From Brumimicrobium mesophilum (GTDB lineage Bacteria; Bacteroidota; Bacteroidia; Flavobacteriales_D; Crocinitomicaceae), in NCBI RefSeq assembly GCF_003025005.1, contig NZ_PVSS01000004.1:62001-126000 (forward strand): a stretch of 64,000 bases of DNA, given 5' to 3'. Each line of letters opens with the position of its first letter. The stretch's first letter is position 1. Positions 24,421-32,738 of this stretch are shown piece after piece. The notes under the pieces are model-generated. The model was not told the origin of the DNA. It made no database searches and saw nothing but the letters and a program-made list of their open reading frames with translations. The position numbers were made by a program, and so were the translations under genes.

Positions 24421-25089
24421 ATGAAACCTGTTTCTATAAAAGAAATAAGAGAGAAAGAGGTTCGCAGATTGTACAAGGAATGGAGCGAAATTAATCGTAA
24501 AAAACGGAATTTAGGTTACATAAAATTAGAAAAACCTATCCGTCATGGCTGGTTTAAAGAACTAGTTCTTCTCAATAAATTGGAACGATATAAGTGCAAA
24601 CCCGAAATAGAGGAAATTGCACAAGAATTAAATCATTCGGTTTGGGGAAGAACCAAGGAGGAAGCTCAAAAAAAATGGGATAACGAACAATCAAATTATT
24701 TGATTTACAGAGATATTCCAACATTGAGTCCTAAATCTTACAATAAGTTAAGCGATAAAGCGAAGAAACACTGTACTATTTTCGAGTTTAAATACTATAA
24801 AAAAATTCGAAAACGATACTATGTTAGAATTCCTAAACACACTTATAAAATAAAATTTATACGTGCTTACAATACTCATTCTAAAATAATTGACCCAGAA
24901 CTTGAATCTAAAACAGATTTGATTCGACAACAGTTTCATAAAAAAGGATGGTACGGAATTGCGAACCATGGATACTCATGGAAAGACGATTGGGGGATTA
25001 ATCCTACTAAGATTGATAGGATTCAAACCAAACGAAAATTAAATAAATACAAAAATTACTCCTTAGAGGAGATAGAAAACAACCTATAA
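24421..25089 (+). CDS. Basic protein of unknown function, first gene of rtcB-prfH operon
   Basis: A 222-residue, very basic and aromatic-rich protein without signal peptide or membrane segment (for example KKIRKRYYVRIPKHTYKIKF near residue 122). The composition suggests RNA or ribosome binding, but no domain is recognised. Its stop overlaps the start of the RtcB gene (TAATG), so the two are translationally coupled. By context it may take part in recognition or repair of damaged ribosomes. Confidence 0.65.
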   Translation: MKPVSIKEIREKEVRRLYKEWSEINRKKRNLGYIKLEKPIRHGWFKELVLLNKLERYKCKPEIEEIAQELNHSVWGRTKEEAQKKWDNEQSNYLIYRDIPTLSPKSYNKLSDKAKKHCTIFEFKYYKKIRKRYYVRIPKHTYKIKFIRAYNTHSKIIDPELESKTDLIRQQFHKKGWYGIANHGYSWKDDWGINPTKIDRIQTKRKLNKYKNYSLEEIENNL

Positions 25090-26480
25090 TGGGAAAGAAA
25101 CTAAGCGGGAAAGACCTAATAAAATTGGGTTTCCCACAGAATAACAGCATCAATATTACATTAGGAATACTAAGTAATCAGCTGAAAAAGAAAGGAAAAC
25201 AGAAAATACTAAAAGAAGCGTCTGAAGTCGTTAAAAACCCAGAATATTATTTGGGAGACGGAACTTGGGGCAAAATAGCCGAAAGTTTGGTAGAACCTGT
25301 TGATATAAGCAAACAAAAATTGAAAACACAAAGAGTGCCTTTTACCATTTTTGGTGAGAACGAAATTAATGAAGAAGCAAAATTCCAATTGTTTGGAGCT
25401 TTAAAACTTCCTGTTTCGGTCGCGGGTGCATTGATGCCTGACGCACACTCAGGTTATGGATTACCGATTGGTGGAGTTTTAGCGACTAAAAACGCAATTA
25501 TTCCTTACGCAGTTGGAGTTGACATTGGCTGCCGAATGTGTTTGAGTATTTACCCAATAAAATCTTCATACCTCAATGGTAAGAAAGACCAATTGGTGAA
25601 TATACTAAACGAACATACAAAGTTTGGAATGAAAGAAACTCATCGTAAAAAACACGATAGCGAAGTATTCTACAGAAGTGAATTTAAGGACATTCCGCTT
25701 GTAAAAAGTCTTTTAGACAAAGCGTACAAGCAGTTAGGAACTTCCGGAGGAGGAAATCATTTTGTGGAATTTGGTGAAGTGAGAATTACAGATGTTGACA
25801 ATGAGTTTGGTTTAGGTATCGGAACTTATTTGGGTCTGTTATCACACAGTGGTTCCAGAGGATTAGGGGCGAATATTGCCATGCATTACTCTCGATTAGC
25901 CGAAAAACAATGTCCTTTACCTAAACAAGTTCAACATTTGGCTTGGCTAGACACGAATACACATGACGGAATGGAATATTGGTTGGCGATGAATTTAGCT
26001 GGTGATTATGCTAAAGCTTGTCATGACGATATTCACGATAGAATATCTAAACAATTGGGGAGTCGTGCTGTGGCAAAAATAGACAACCATCACAATTTTG
26101 CATGGAAAGAATTCGTGAATGGCGAAGAGTGTATCGTTCACCGAAAGGGAGCAACTCCAGCTGCGAAAGGAGAGTTGGGAATTATTCCAGGTTCTATGAC
26201 TGCGCCAGGTTACATTGTGAGAGGAAAAGGAAATAGCCAAAGTTTAAATTCTGCATCACATGGTGCTGGAAGAGCATTTTCTAGAAGTAAATGCAAACAA
26301 AATTTTACGCAAACAGAAATGAATAAATTACTGAAAGAAAAAGACGTAACACTCATTGGTGGAGGAATAGACGAAGCTCCGATGGCGTACAAAGACATCG
26401 ACAAAGTGATGCGAAATCAAGCTGAATTAGTTGATGTGATTGGGAGTTTTACTCCAAAGATCGTCAGAATGAATTATTAA
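25089..26480 (+). CDS. rtcB: RtcB-family RNA ligase (RtcB2 type)
   Basis: A 463-residue RtcB 3'-phosphate/5'-hydroxyl RNA ligase. Metal-site and active motifs are present in order: DAHSGYGLPIGG, VGVDIGC148RMC (metal-binding Cys), GTSGGGNHFVEFGEV, SHSGSRGLG, DNHHNFAWKE, GSMTAPGYIVRG, and SH391GAGRAFSR (the His that carries GMP). Family enzymes seal RNA ends with GTP and Mn2+. In the prfH-linked RtcB2 branch the substrate is 16S rRNA cut in the decoding centre. It overlaps the preceding gene by one base, and prfH follows after 10 bases, so one operon is certain. Confidence 0.93.
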   Translation: MGKKLSGKDLIKLGFPQNNSINITLGILSNQLKKKGKQKILKEASEVVKNPEYYLGDGTWGKIAESLVEPVDISKQKLKTQRVPFTIFGENEINEEAKFQLFGALKLPVSVAGALMPDAHSGYGLPIGGVLATKNAIIPYAVGVDIGCRMCLSIYPIKSSYLNGKKDQLVNILNEHTKFGMKETHRKKHDSEVFYRSEFKDIPLVKSLLDKAYKQLGTSGGGNHFVEFGEVRITDVDNEFGLGIGTYLGLLSHSGSRGLGANIAMHYSRLAEKQCPLPKQVQHLAWLDTNTHDGMEYWLAMNLAGDYAKACHDDIHDRISKQLGSRAVAKIDNHHNFAWKEFVNGEECIVHRKGATPAAKGELGIIPGSMTAPGYIVRGKGNSQSLNSASHGAGRAFSRSKCKQNFTQTEMNKLLKEKDVTLIGGGIDEAPMAYKDIDKVMRNQAELVDVIGSFTPKIVRMNY

Positions 26481-26490
26481 GAAAAATAGA

Positions 26491-27180
26491 ATGAAGAAAT
26501 ACATACAAATAACCTCAGGAAGAGGTCCAGAAGAATGCTGTTTTGTAGTGGCTCAAGTGCTTAAGAAAATAATTAAAGAGTGTAAAGCAAGCAATTGTTA
26601 CTACGAAATTATTTCACGAGAAAAGAGTAACATAAATGGTAATTTACATTCTGCTTCATTGTGGATAGACACCACTAGAAACAAGGAAATAGGAAAAGAT
26701 TGGTTGGGAACGATTCAATGGGTTGGAGAAAGTCCGTTTAGAAAATACCACAAGCGTAAAAATTGGTTTGTGGGAGTTTTTGAAATTGAACAGAGCAATT
26801 TTAAAGAGTTGAGTCAAAAAGAGATATCCTATGAAGCGATTCGTAGTTCAGGTCCTGGAGGGCAAAATGTAAACAAAGTAAGTTCTGCAGTTAGAGCAAC
26901 CCATTTACCGACTGGAATTAGTGTAAAAGTGATGGATACCAGATCTCAATTACAAAATAAAAAACTAGCCAAACAAAGAATAGAAAAGGCTTGGGAAGAA
27001 CATCAACTTGCTACTATTAGAAAAAGGGAAGACGATGCATGGTTTAATCACATGAACTTAGAAAGAGGAAACCCCGTCAAAGTTTTCAAATCAATTGACT
27101 TTAAACAAGAAGCTCAACCTAAAAAATTCCGAAATGAAAGAAAAACGAGAAAACAAGAATGGAAGAGAGAGATTGGGTGA
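26491..27180 (+). CDS. prfH: PrfH, peptide chain release factor homologue
   Basis: A 229-residue class I release-factor homologue with the catalytic loop G123-G-Q125 in SSGPGGQNVNKVSSAVRATH and a basic C-terminal tail (KKFRNERKTRKQEWKRE) that binds the ribosome. It is too short to hold the codon-recognising domains of RF1/RF2, as expected for PrfH. PrfH hydrolyses peptidyl-tRNA on ribosomes whose 16S rRNA has been cleaved, splitting them so that RtcB2 can religate the RNA. Adjacency to rtcB supports the assignment. Confidence 0.9.
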   Translation: MKKYIQITSGRGPEECCFVVAQVLKKIIKECKASNCYYEIISREKSNINGNLHSASLWIDTTRNKEIGKDWLGTIQWVGESPFRKYHKRKNWFVGVFEIEQSNFKELSQKEISYEAIRSSGPGGQNVNKVSSAVRATHLPTGISVKVMDTRSQLQNKKLAKQRIEKAWEEHQLATIRKREDDAWFNHMNLERGNPVKVFKSIDFKQEAQPKKFRNERKTRKQEWKREIG

Positions 27181-27595
27181 TAAACGTTAGATAAAAAATC
27201 ATTAACGTTTGGAGTAAATTCTACCTGATTCGTAAAACACTTAATATTAAGGACTACTAGTTAGATTTTTGAATAGAGGCCTTAATATTTCAAAAATCTC
27301 AAAATCGGAGCGCCTGGGATTCCACAGCGAAATATGAGTTTTCAAGTGGAATTGCATTTCTTTGAAAAAGAAATAAAGCATGCAACGATAGAAAATCTCA
27401 TGGTGCGCAGCATTCGCCTTGGAATTTCATTGATTTTTTTGTTTCGTTTTTTTATCAAGAAAAAAATGAACCGATACGATGTGAGCTCATGAAGACCTTT
27501 AAAAGGTTTAAAAAACTGAATAAAAGAAATATATTTTAAAGTGAAAACCTAATTATCGGAGCAGGTGCTTTTTACCTGACGATTGAAATAAATAA
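27181..27595. other. Gene-free region with nested inverted repeats
   Basis: 415 bases with no credible ORF. ATGAG-TTTTC (27334-27343) pairs with GAAAATCTCAT (27391-27401) around an inner hairpin GCATTTCTTT/AAAGAAAT (27354-27374). A segment ending TTTTTTATCAAGAAAAAAATGAA follows (about 27430-27470). It could be a degenerate mobile repeat or a structured leader. Confidence 0.4.
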
Positions 27596-28168
27596 ATGAA
27601 AATGAACCAAAATAATACATATTTAATAAAAGCCTTAGATAATTATCCATATAATTTGGAAGAAACGGTTGAGTCTTTGAATTTTGCACTTTCTTATGAT
27701 CCTAAAAACACGCATGCACTGTGTTTACAAGGAAGAATTGAGGTTGATGTTTATCAAAATTATGAATTAGCGATTGAATTTTACCAAGAAGCTTTGGGAG
27801 AAAATATGAGGGCTACATTTGTGTACCCTCACTTTGTTCTTGCATTAATTTTAAATGAAGATTATGAGAAAGCGCATAAATTAATTGATTTTGCCTTAAC
27901 CATTAAAGCTTCAGATAAAGGATTGATTTATACCCGACAAGTATATTTATTAGAGTGTCAGAGAGAATACGAAAAAGCACTTGAAGTAATTAAAATAGCT
28001 AAGAAACATTGCTATGATGACAGTTTAATGGATGATTTAAATGACTTTAAAAAACGTATCAAATCAAAAATGCCTAAAAAAGAAAAAAATGAAATGAAGA
28101 ACAGTAAGCCAGATAAAAAAGAATCGGAGCCCGAAAAAAGAAAGTGGTTCTGGAGTAGAAAAAAGTGA
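27596..28168 (+). CDS. TPR protein with charged C-terminal tail
   Basis: A 190-residue cytosolic protein. Residues about 20-155 form three to four tetratricopeptide-like helical pairs (ALCLQGRIEVDVYQNYELAIEFYQEAL, HFVLALILNEDYEKAHKLI). A highly charged Lys/Glu tail follows, ending in RKWFWSRKK. It has no catalytic motif, so it is probably a protein-interaction scaffold. A strong terminator follows directly, so the gene is likely monocistronic. Confidence 0.7.
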   Translation: MKMNQNNTYLIKALDNYPYNLEETVESLNFALSYDPKNTHALCLQGRIEVDVYQNYELAIEFYQEALGENMRATFVYPHFVLALILNEDYEKAHKLIDFALTIKASDKGLIYTRQVYLLECQREYEKALEVIKIAKKHCYDDSLMDDLNDFKKRIKSKMPKKEKNEMKNSKPDKKESEPEKRKWFWSRKK

Positions 28169-28510
28169 AATGTCCAAGCATGCGATTATTTGCGTGCTTG
28201 GGTATTTTTAAAAATAGTTGAAACAATTCATCCCTAGCTTCTAGATTGAAGTTATTGAGTATTGGTGAGAATAAACATGGATAATATTGTACTTGTTTTC
28301 ATCTAAAACCAGTGTATTTATATGTAAATATTCCATTTCCTTTTAAGTTTAGGATGTGGTTTTAAATCCTAACTTTGAAAGAATAAATAGATCAGTATTT
28401 CAACTTTATATCAATTGGAAAATCCAATTTGAGTTATTGTTTTCTAATAATTTTCTATTTTTACCCTTAAAGCGAATAGGTTCCTACTTAACTAAACTAC
28501 TACATAACTT
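28169..28510. other. Gene-free region before the large TPR gene
   Basis: This holds a terminator at its left end and probably the promoter of the next gene. TTG at about 28437 and TATTTTTA near 28455 are a weak match to the Bacteroidota -33/-7 pair. Nothing else was seen. Confidence 0.35.
28174..28209 (+). terminator. Intrinsic terminator
   Basis: CCAAGCATGC pairs with GCGTGCTTGG (one G-U) around an eight-base loop, followed by TATTTTT. It lies five bases after the TPR gene's stop codon. Confidence 0.7.
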
Positions 28511-30715
28511 ATGAAACGATACGAAAAAATATTACTTATCATTTTTAGTATTGTATTTTTACTTCAATTTTTTGACTTCCCTGGGAAAATTTTATTACTT
28601 GTTCTTACCAGTTGGCTTATAGCAGCGTCTTACCTTGTTGGGGGTTATTGGATTTTTCAAACAAAAGAGCGTAAAAATTCAATTCTGGCTATTCTGGCTG
28701 GAATAGTGTTTGCTGTCTCGGTTTATAAATTACCTTTCTTAGTTCAATTAAGAAATAATCCAAATAATATTTATTTTCCACTTTCAAATGGCTTACTATT
28801 TATTGTTTTAACAGTCTTTCTTTTAATTAAACGAAAATCGGATTCTAAGTATAGAAATACAAAATTAATATGGCTACGTTCTTTAATAATTTTAGTTGTT
28901 GTTTCATTTTTCACTTATATACCAACTACATTTAAACCCTATAGAAACCTAATTTACGGTCTTAATAATGGAAATTTTTCTATTCAAGAAAATCTCAAAA
29001 TGTTTGATTTTAATGAGCTATTTGATGAAGCATATGAAGAAGGGGATTGTGAAAATGCAATTATTTATGCTGAAAAAGCAGTCGAATCTGGGAAAAATTG
29101 GTTAGGAGTGCCTTCAGATCAAGAAGCCGAGGATTATTTAAATTCAGTTGAAATAAATGCGATTAGTGGAGCTTTTACCAGTTTGTACAAGGCTTATGCG
29201 TGTAAAGCCAATGAGTATTATGATAGAGATCAATTTGACCAAGCATTAAATACCTATCTAAAATCAGAAAAAGCAATTTCTATTTCTAGACCAAGTTCTG
29301 AATACTGGAAGATAGAGCATATATTGCTTAAAAATAGAATTGCTTTATGTTACCGGAATATTTTTGACTATGAAAAAGCAGATTCTATTTTTGTAGAAGT
29401 AATCCAAGAGTATACTTCATTAAAAGATTCTACAGATGAAAATACGGCTGAATTTTATAGTAACCTGGCTAAATCACTTGCTGAGCAGGGGGGGCTTGAA
29501 TATTCTAATTCATTCTTTGAAGAAGCTATTTTTATACTCAAAAAAGAAGATTCAGAAGATGAGGATATTAATTATGCTTTGATTTATAACTATCATAATT
29601 TAATTACAAACCTTATTGGTTTAGAACAATTGGATAAAGCTAAATTCTATATAGATGAAACATTCCAAATTCTAGATGAGACTGACTATGCTTTTTGTAC
29701 AACAAGCTATTATGATGGTTACTATTATTACCGATTGAGCGAATACAAAAAAGCCGATGAAGTCCTCTCCAAGAGTTTAGCGCTACTAGAATCTTTTAAT
29801 GAACCAAAAAATAATGGGATTGCAGAAAACCTTTTCATAAAATCTAAAGTAAAAATTGCACTTGCTGAATATGATGAAGCGAGAACTCACTTGCAAAGAG
29901 CAATGCAAATAGTTGCTAAATCTCAAGGGGAAAATCACAGTAGATATGCTAATTTTCTCTTCTTAGATGCCGAATTAGATCAATTGTTAGGGCAATATCA
30001 GAGTGCTGAATCAAAATACCACCGGATTATCAATTCAAATAACGAATATGACATTGAATTAGCAGAAGTTTATTCCAGCTTGGCTAATCTTGAATTAATA
30101 CTTGCGAAATTCAACAAGGCTAAATCACATTCTGAAATTTCAATATCAAGTCTAAATGATTTAATAGGTGAGGAAGATCCTTCAATCACTGGTGTAATAA
30201 ATAATGGGGCTTATGTGAATTATTACATCGGAAATTATGCGCTTGCAGATTCCTTTTACCGAAAAACGATAAATATTAATGCTGACTTTGAGTTGCAATC
30301 AACTGCTTCGACTGCAATAGCTTTAAATGGATTAGGATTGGTTATGGCTGCTAGAAAAGACTACAAAAACGCAGACTCGCTATTTGTTCAATCTTTAGAG
30401 TTACACAAACAATTATTCACGGAAAATCATCCTTTAACTGCGATAGTATATTTGAATTATTCTGGTTTATCGATAAGTCAAAAGCAGCTCAAGAAAGCCA
30501 ATGAAATGCTTGATAAATCAATGCGAATTAACAGAAATTTCTTTGATGAAAAGCATGATGTGTTTGCAGATATTTTCTCGAGCTATGGTGATTTAGCAAT
30601 AGCAGAAAAGCAAATTGATTTGGCTAAAGAATATTATAGAAAAGCACATAAAATTTATCTTGAGAAGTTTGGAGAGAATCACATTAAAGTAAAATCTTTG
30701 AGCAAGAAGCTATAA
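28511..30715 (+). CDS. Membrane-anchored TPR protein
   Basis: A 734-residue protein. The first 145 residues hold about five hydrophobic segments (near 7-25, 28-48, 56-76, 85-103 and 120-140). The remaining 590 residues are a long array of TPR-like repeats, with repeated ALxKALxL-type helices and several YNxxNA/LGLVMAARKDYKNADSLF units near 590-620 as in kinesin-light-chain-like TPRs. No enzymatic domain is seen. It leads a set of three + strand genes of unknown function with small gaps (28511-32499). A role as envelope-anchored scaffold is inferred. Confidence 0.7.
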   Translation: MKRYEKILLIIFSIVFLLQFFDFPGKILLLVLTSWLIAASYLVGGYWIFQTKERKNSILAILAGIVFAVSVYKLPFLVQLRNNPNNIYFPLSNGLLFIVLTVFLLIKRKSDSKYRNTKLIWLRSLIILVVVSFFTYIPTTFKPYRNLIYGLNNGNFSIQENLKMFDFNELFDEAYEEGDCENAIIYAEKAVESGKNWLGVPSDQEAEDYLNSVEINAISGAFTSLYKAYACKANEYYDRDQFDQALNTYLKSEKAISISRPSSEYWKIEHILLKNRIALCYRNIFDYEKADSIFVEVIQEYTSLKDSTDENTAEFYSNLAKSLAEQGGLEYSNSFFEEAIFILKKEDSEDEDINYALIYNYHNLITNLIGLEQLDKAKFYIDETFQILDETDYAFCTTSYYDGYYYYRLSEYKKADEVLSKSLALLESFNEPKNNGIAENLFIKSKVKIALAEYDEARTHLQRAMQIVAKSQGENHSRYANFLFLDAELDQLLGQYQSAESKYHRIINSNNEYDIELAEVYSSLANLELILAKFNKAKSHSEISISSLNDLIGEEDPSITGVINNGAYVNYYIGNYALADSFYRKTININADFELQSTASTAIALNGLGLVMAARKDYKNADSLFVQSLELHKQLFTENHPLTAIVYLNYSGLSISQKQLKKANEMLDKSMRINRNFFDEKHDVFADIFSSYGDLAIAEKQIDLAKEYYRKAHKIYLEKFGENHIKVKSLSKKL

Positions 30716-30783
30716 TTAGAAGAGAAAATTTAAAAATAAGTATTGGAGTAACTGGTTGTTAATCAATATGAAAAAGAACTAAA

Positions 30784-31620
30784 ATGAAAAATGTACTTTT
30801 CACCCTAATAATTTCATTCCTCTTCCTAGGAACATTACAATCTCAAAGGAATTATATCGAATATTATCAATTAATTGAAAAGGTCAAATTCAATAAAAAA
30901 GGTGACAGCGCTATCTTTGATCTAAAGAAGGCTTTTGCATCGGTTGATTATATCCACATTGAAAATTTGAAATTAGGAAAAAAAATAGCAAGGAAAAACA
31001 ATGATAAAGAATTGCTGCGGTATTGTAAAGCTGAGTTAGCCAAATCGAAAGACAATTTAAATCAAGACTTGAAATCAAAATTAGATAGTATTGGGGAAGA
31101 AGATCAAAGAGTTAGGGGAAGAAAGTATTCTAAAGCTAAAAATTATTGTTATCGCCATTTGACAGACTCAACATTTGAATATAGTGGAAAAGAATTATTG
31201 AAATCCCAACAACTCATGAGAGAATGGTGGAGTGTTGATAGCTCTAATGTCGAATACATTAAATACATAATTTCAAAATATGGATATCCATCAGAGCAAT
31301 TAGTGGGGAGAAAAACCAATCGTTCCGTAGGAATTATCCTTCTTCATTATGATAAGGACACTGCAAATCATATTATGGGAGAAGATTTAAAAAGAGCTTT
31401 GGTAGCAGGGAAGATTGATCCAAAAACTTATGCATGGATAATTGATCGACATTTGATGTATGCTGGCAAACCACAGAAGTTTTACTCAATACCAAACCCT
31501 TGGAACAAAATGAGTGAAGAGAAAAAAATGGAATACAATAAAAACAGGCATGCCATAGGATTAAAGTCTTTAGATGAGATTAAAATAATTGTGAGAGGCA
31601 ATCGTACGATAGTGAAGTGA
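30784..31620 (+). CDS. Exported protein resembling DUF6624
   Basis: A 278-residue protein with signal peptide (MKNVLFTLIISFLFLGTLQSQ). From about residue 105 the pattern EEDQRVRGRK ... WWSVDSSNVEYIKYIISKYGYPSEQLVGRK ... LLHYDKDTANHI ... AWIIDRHLMYAGKPQKFYS follows the layout of DUF6624-type proteins (DQ-R, KYGxPS, H-D, DR...G..Q). The function of that family is unknown. It is nine bases before the following lipoprotein gene and probably in the same operon. Confidence 0.6.
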   Translation: MKNVLFTLIISFLFLGTLQSQRNYIEYYQLIEKVKFNKKGDSAIFDLKKAFASVDYIHIENLKLGKKIARKNNDKELLRYCKAELAKSKDNLNQDLKSKLDSIGEEDQRVRGRKYSKAKNYCYRHLTDSTFEYSGKELLKSQQLMREWWSVDSSNVEYIKYIISKYGYPSEQLVGRKTNRSVGIILLHYDKDTANHIMGEDLKRALVAGKIDPKTYAWIIDRHLMYAGKPQKFYSIPNPWNKMSEEKKMEYNKNRHAIGLKSLDEIKIIVRGNRTIVK

Positions 31621-31629
31621 TAGGAATTT

Positions 31630-32499
31630 ATGAAGAGGATAATTTACATATCGGTCATCTTAATAATAGCATTGTCATGTTCTGAAAGAGATGTAGAAAT
31701 TAAATCAAAAGACTGGGAAAAAGAATTGATAGGCGTTGGTTTTATTGGAGAAAATCCAGATTCATTGGTTTATCCTTTTAGTTATTATCCTCAAAATCAT
31801 CAACAACCAGGTAAATTAAAAGAAGTCTTTAGACTAAATAGTAGTATTTCAAGTGATACAATTTCAATACCCAATACTTTTCTTTATAATTTGTTAAGTG
31901 AGGTGAAATTGGACAATAGAATTACTGGTGAATCATCAACTTTTAAAATAACAAAATTTGAATCTTTATATCTGTTTTCAAAAATAATAGGGTTTGATTT
32001 TATACCAGAGATAATTTATTTCGATAAAGCTCCAAATATATATCCAGAGTTTTTAGATTATACTTTCATCACAGGATTTGATCTCCTAGGTCGTTATGAA
32101 ATTGAGATATCGAAGCAAGACGATATAAAAGTATGGCTTTCATCGGGTGCGTACAGTAAATACATATTCGAACAATACGAAACAGACCATGTGGATAAAT
32201 TATTCATTAATTCTGTATTGAATCTTTCAACTGAGAAAAGGTATGATACAATAAGCAATGATCTTTTTACATGCGGTGTTTCCTTTCTTGAAACTAGTGT
32301 CTATAATGACTCATTATTCAAGTATAACCTTAATTTTTACAGAAAACCTAGTGCAGGAATATTGGTTGGTTATTTCCGTTCAAAAATAAATGATACTATT
32401 CATGGTAAAGATGAAATTAGTACTGATATTGAGTGTCCGTTTGATCCGAAATATTTTCGCAACTTGCCTGTAGCCATCAAACCAAAAATAAATGATTAA
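31630..32499 (+). CDS. Lipoprotein of unknown function
   Basis: A 289-residue lipoprotein (MKRIIYISVILIIALSCSE, lipobox IALSC). The mature part is rich in Asp, Ser and aromatic residues with no recognised domain, and probably faces the periplasm or cell surface. It follows the DUF6624-like gene by nine bases. Confidence 0.6.
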   Translation: MKRIIYISVILIIALSCSERDVEIKSKDWEKELIGVGFIGENPDSLVYPFSYYPQNHQQPGKLKEVFRLNSSISSDTISIPNTFLYNLLSEVKLDNRITGESSTFKITKFESLYLFSKIIGFDFIPEIIYFDKAPNIYPEFLDYTFITGFDLLGRYEIEISKQDDIKVWLSSGAYSKYIFEQYETDHVDKLFINSVLNLSTEKRYDTISNDLFTCGVSFLETSVYNDSLFKYNLNFYRKPSAGILVGYFRSKINDTIHGKDEISTDIECPFDPKYFRNLPVAIKPKIND

Positions 32500-32738
32500 T
32501 CTAGGTCTGCCTTTTGTGAAGAGTAATCATTTTTTTAACGTAATATAGTTGAAAATAAATGGTTGTGAAAATCTATTTAAAGGTATAAAGAGACGTAAAT
32601 CATAAATTAACTTGAAGACTTTATCTGTATTTATTAAGGTGTGTCCTAACTTCTTGTCTTTTCGTCATTATTCTAATACTATCCAACACAAAATTAATTT
32701 CATTATCTTTAACCAAGATTACAACATTGCTAAAACTC

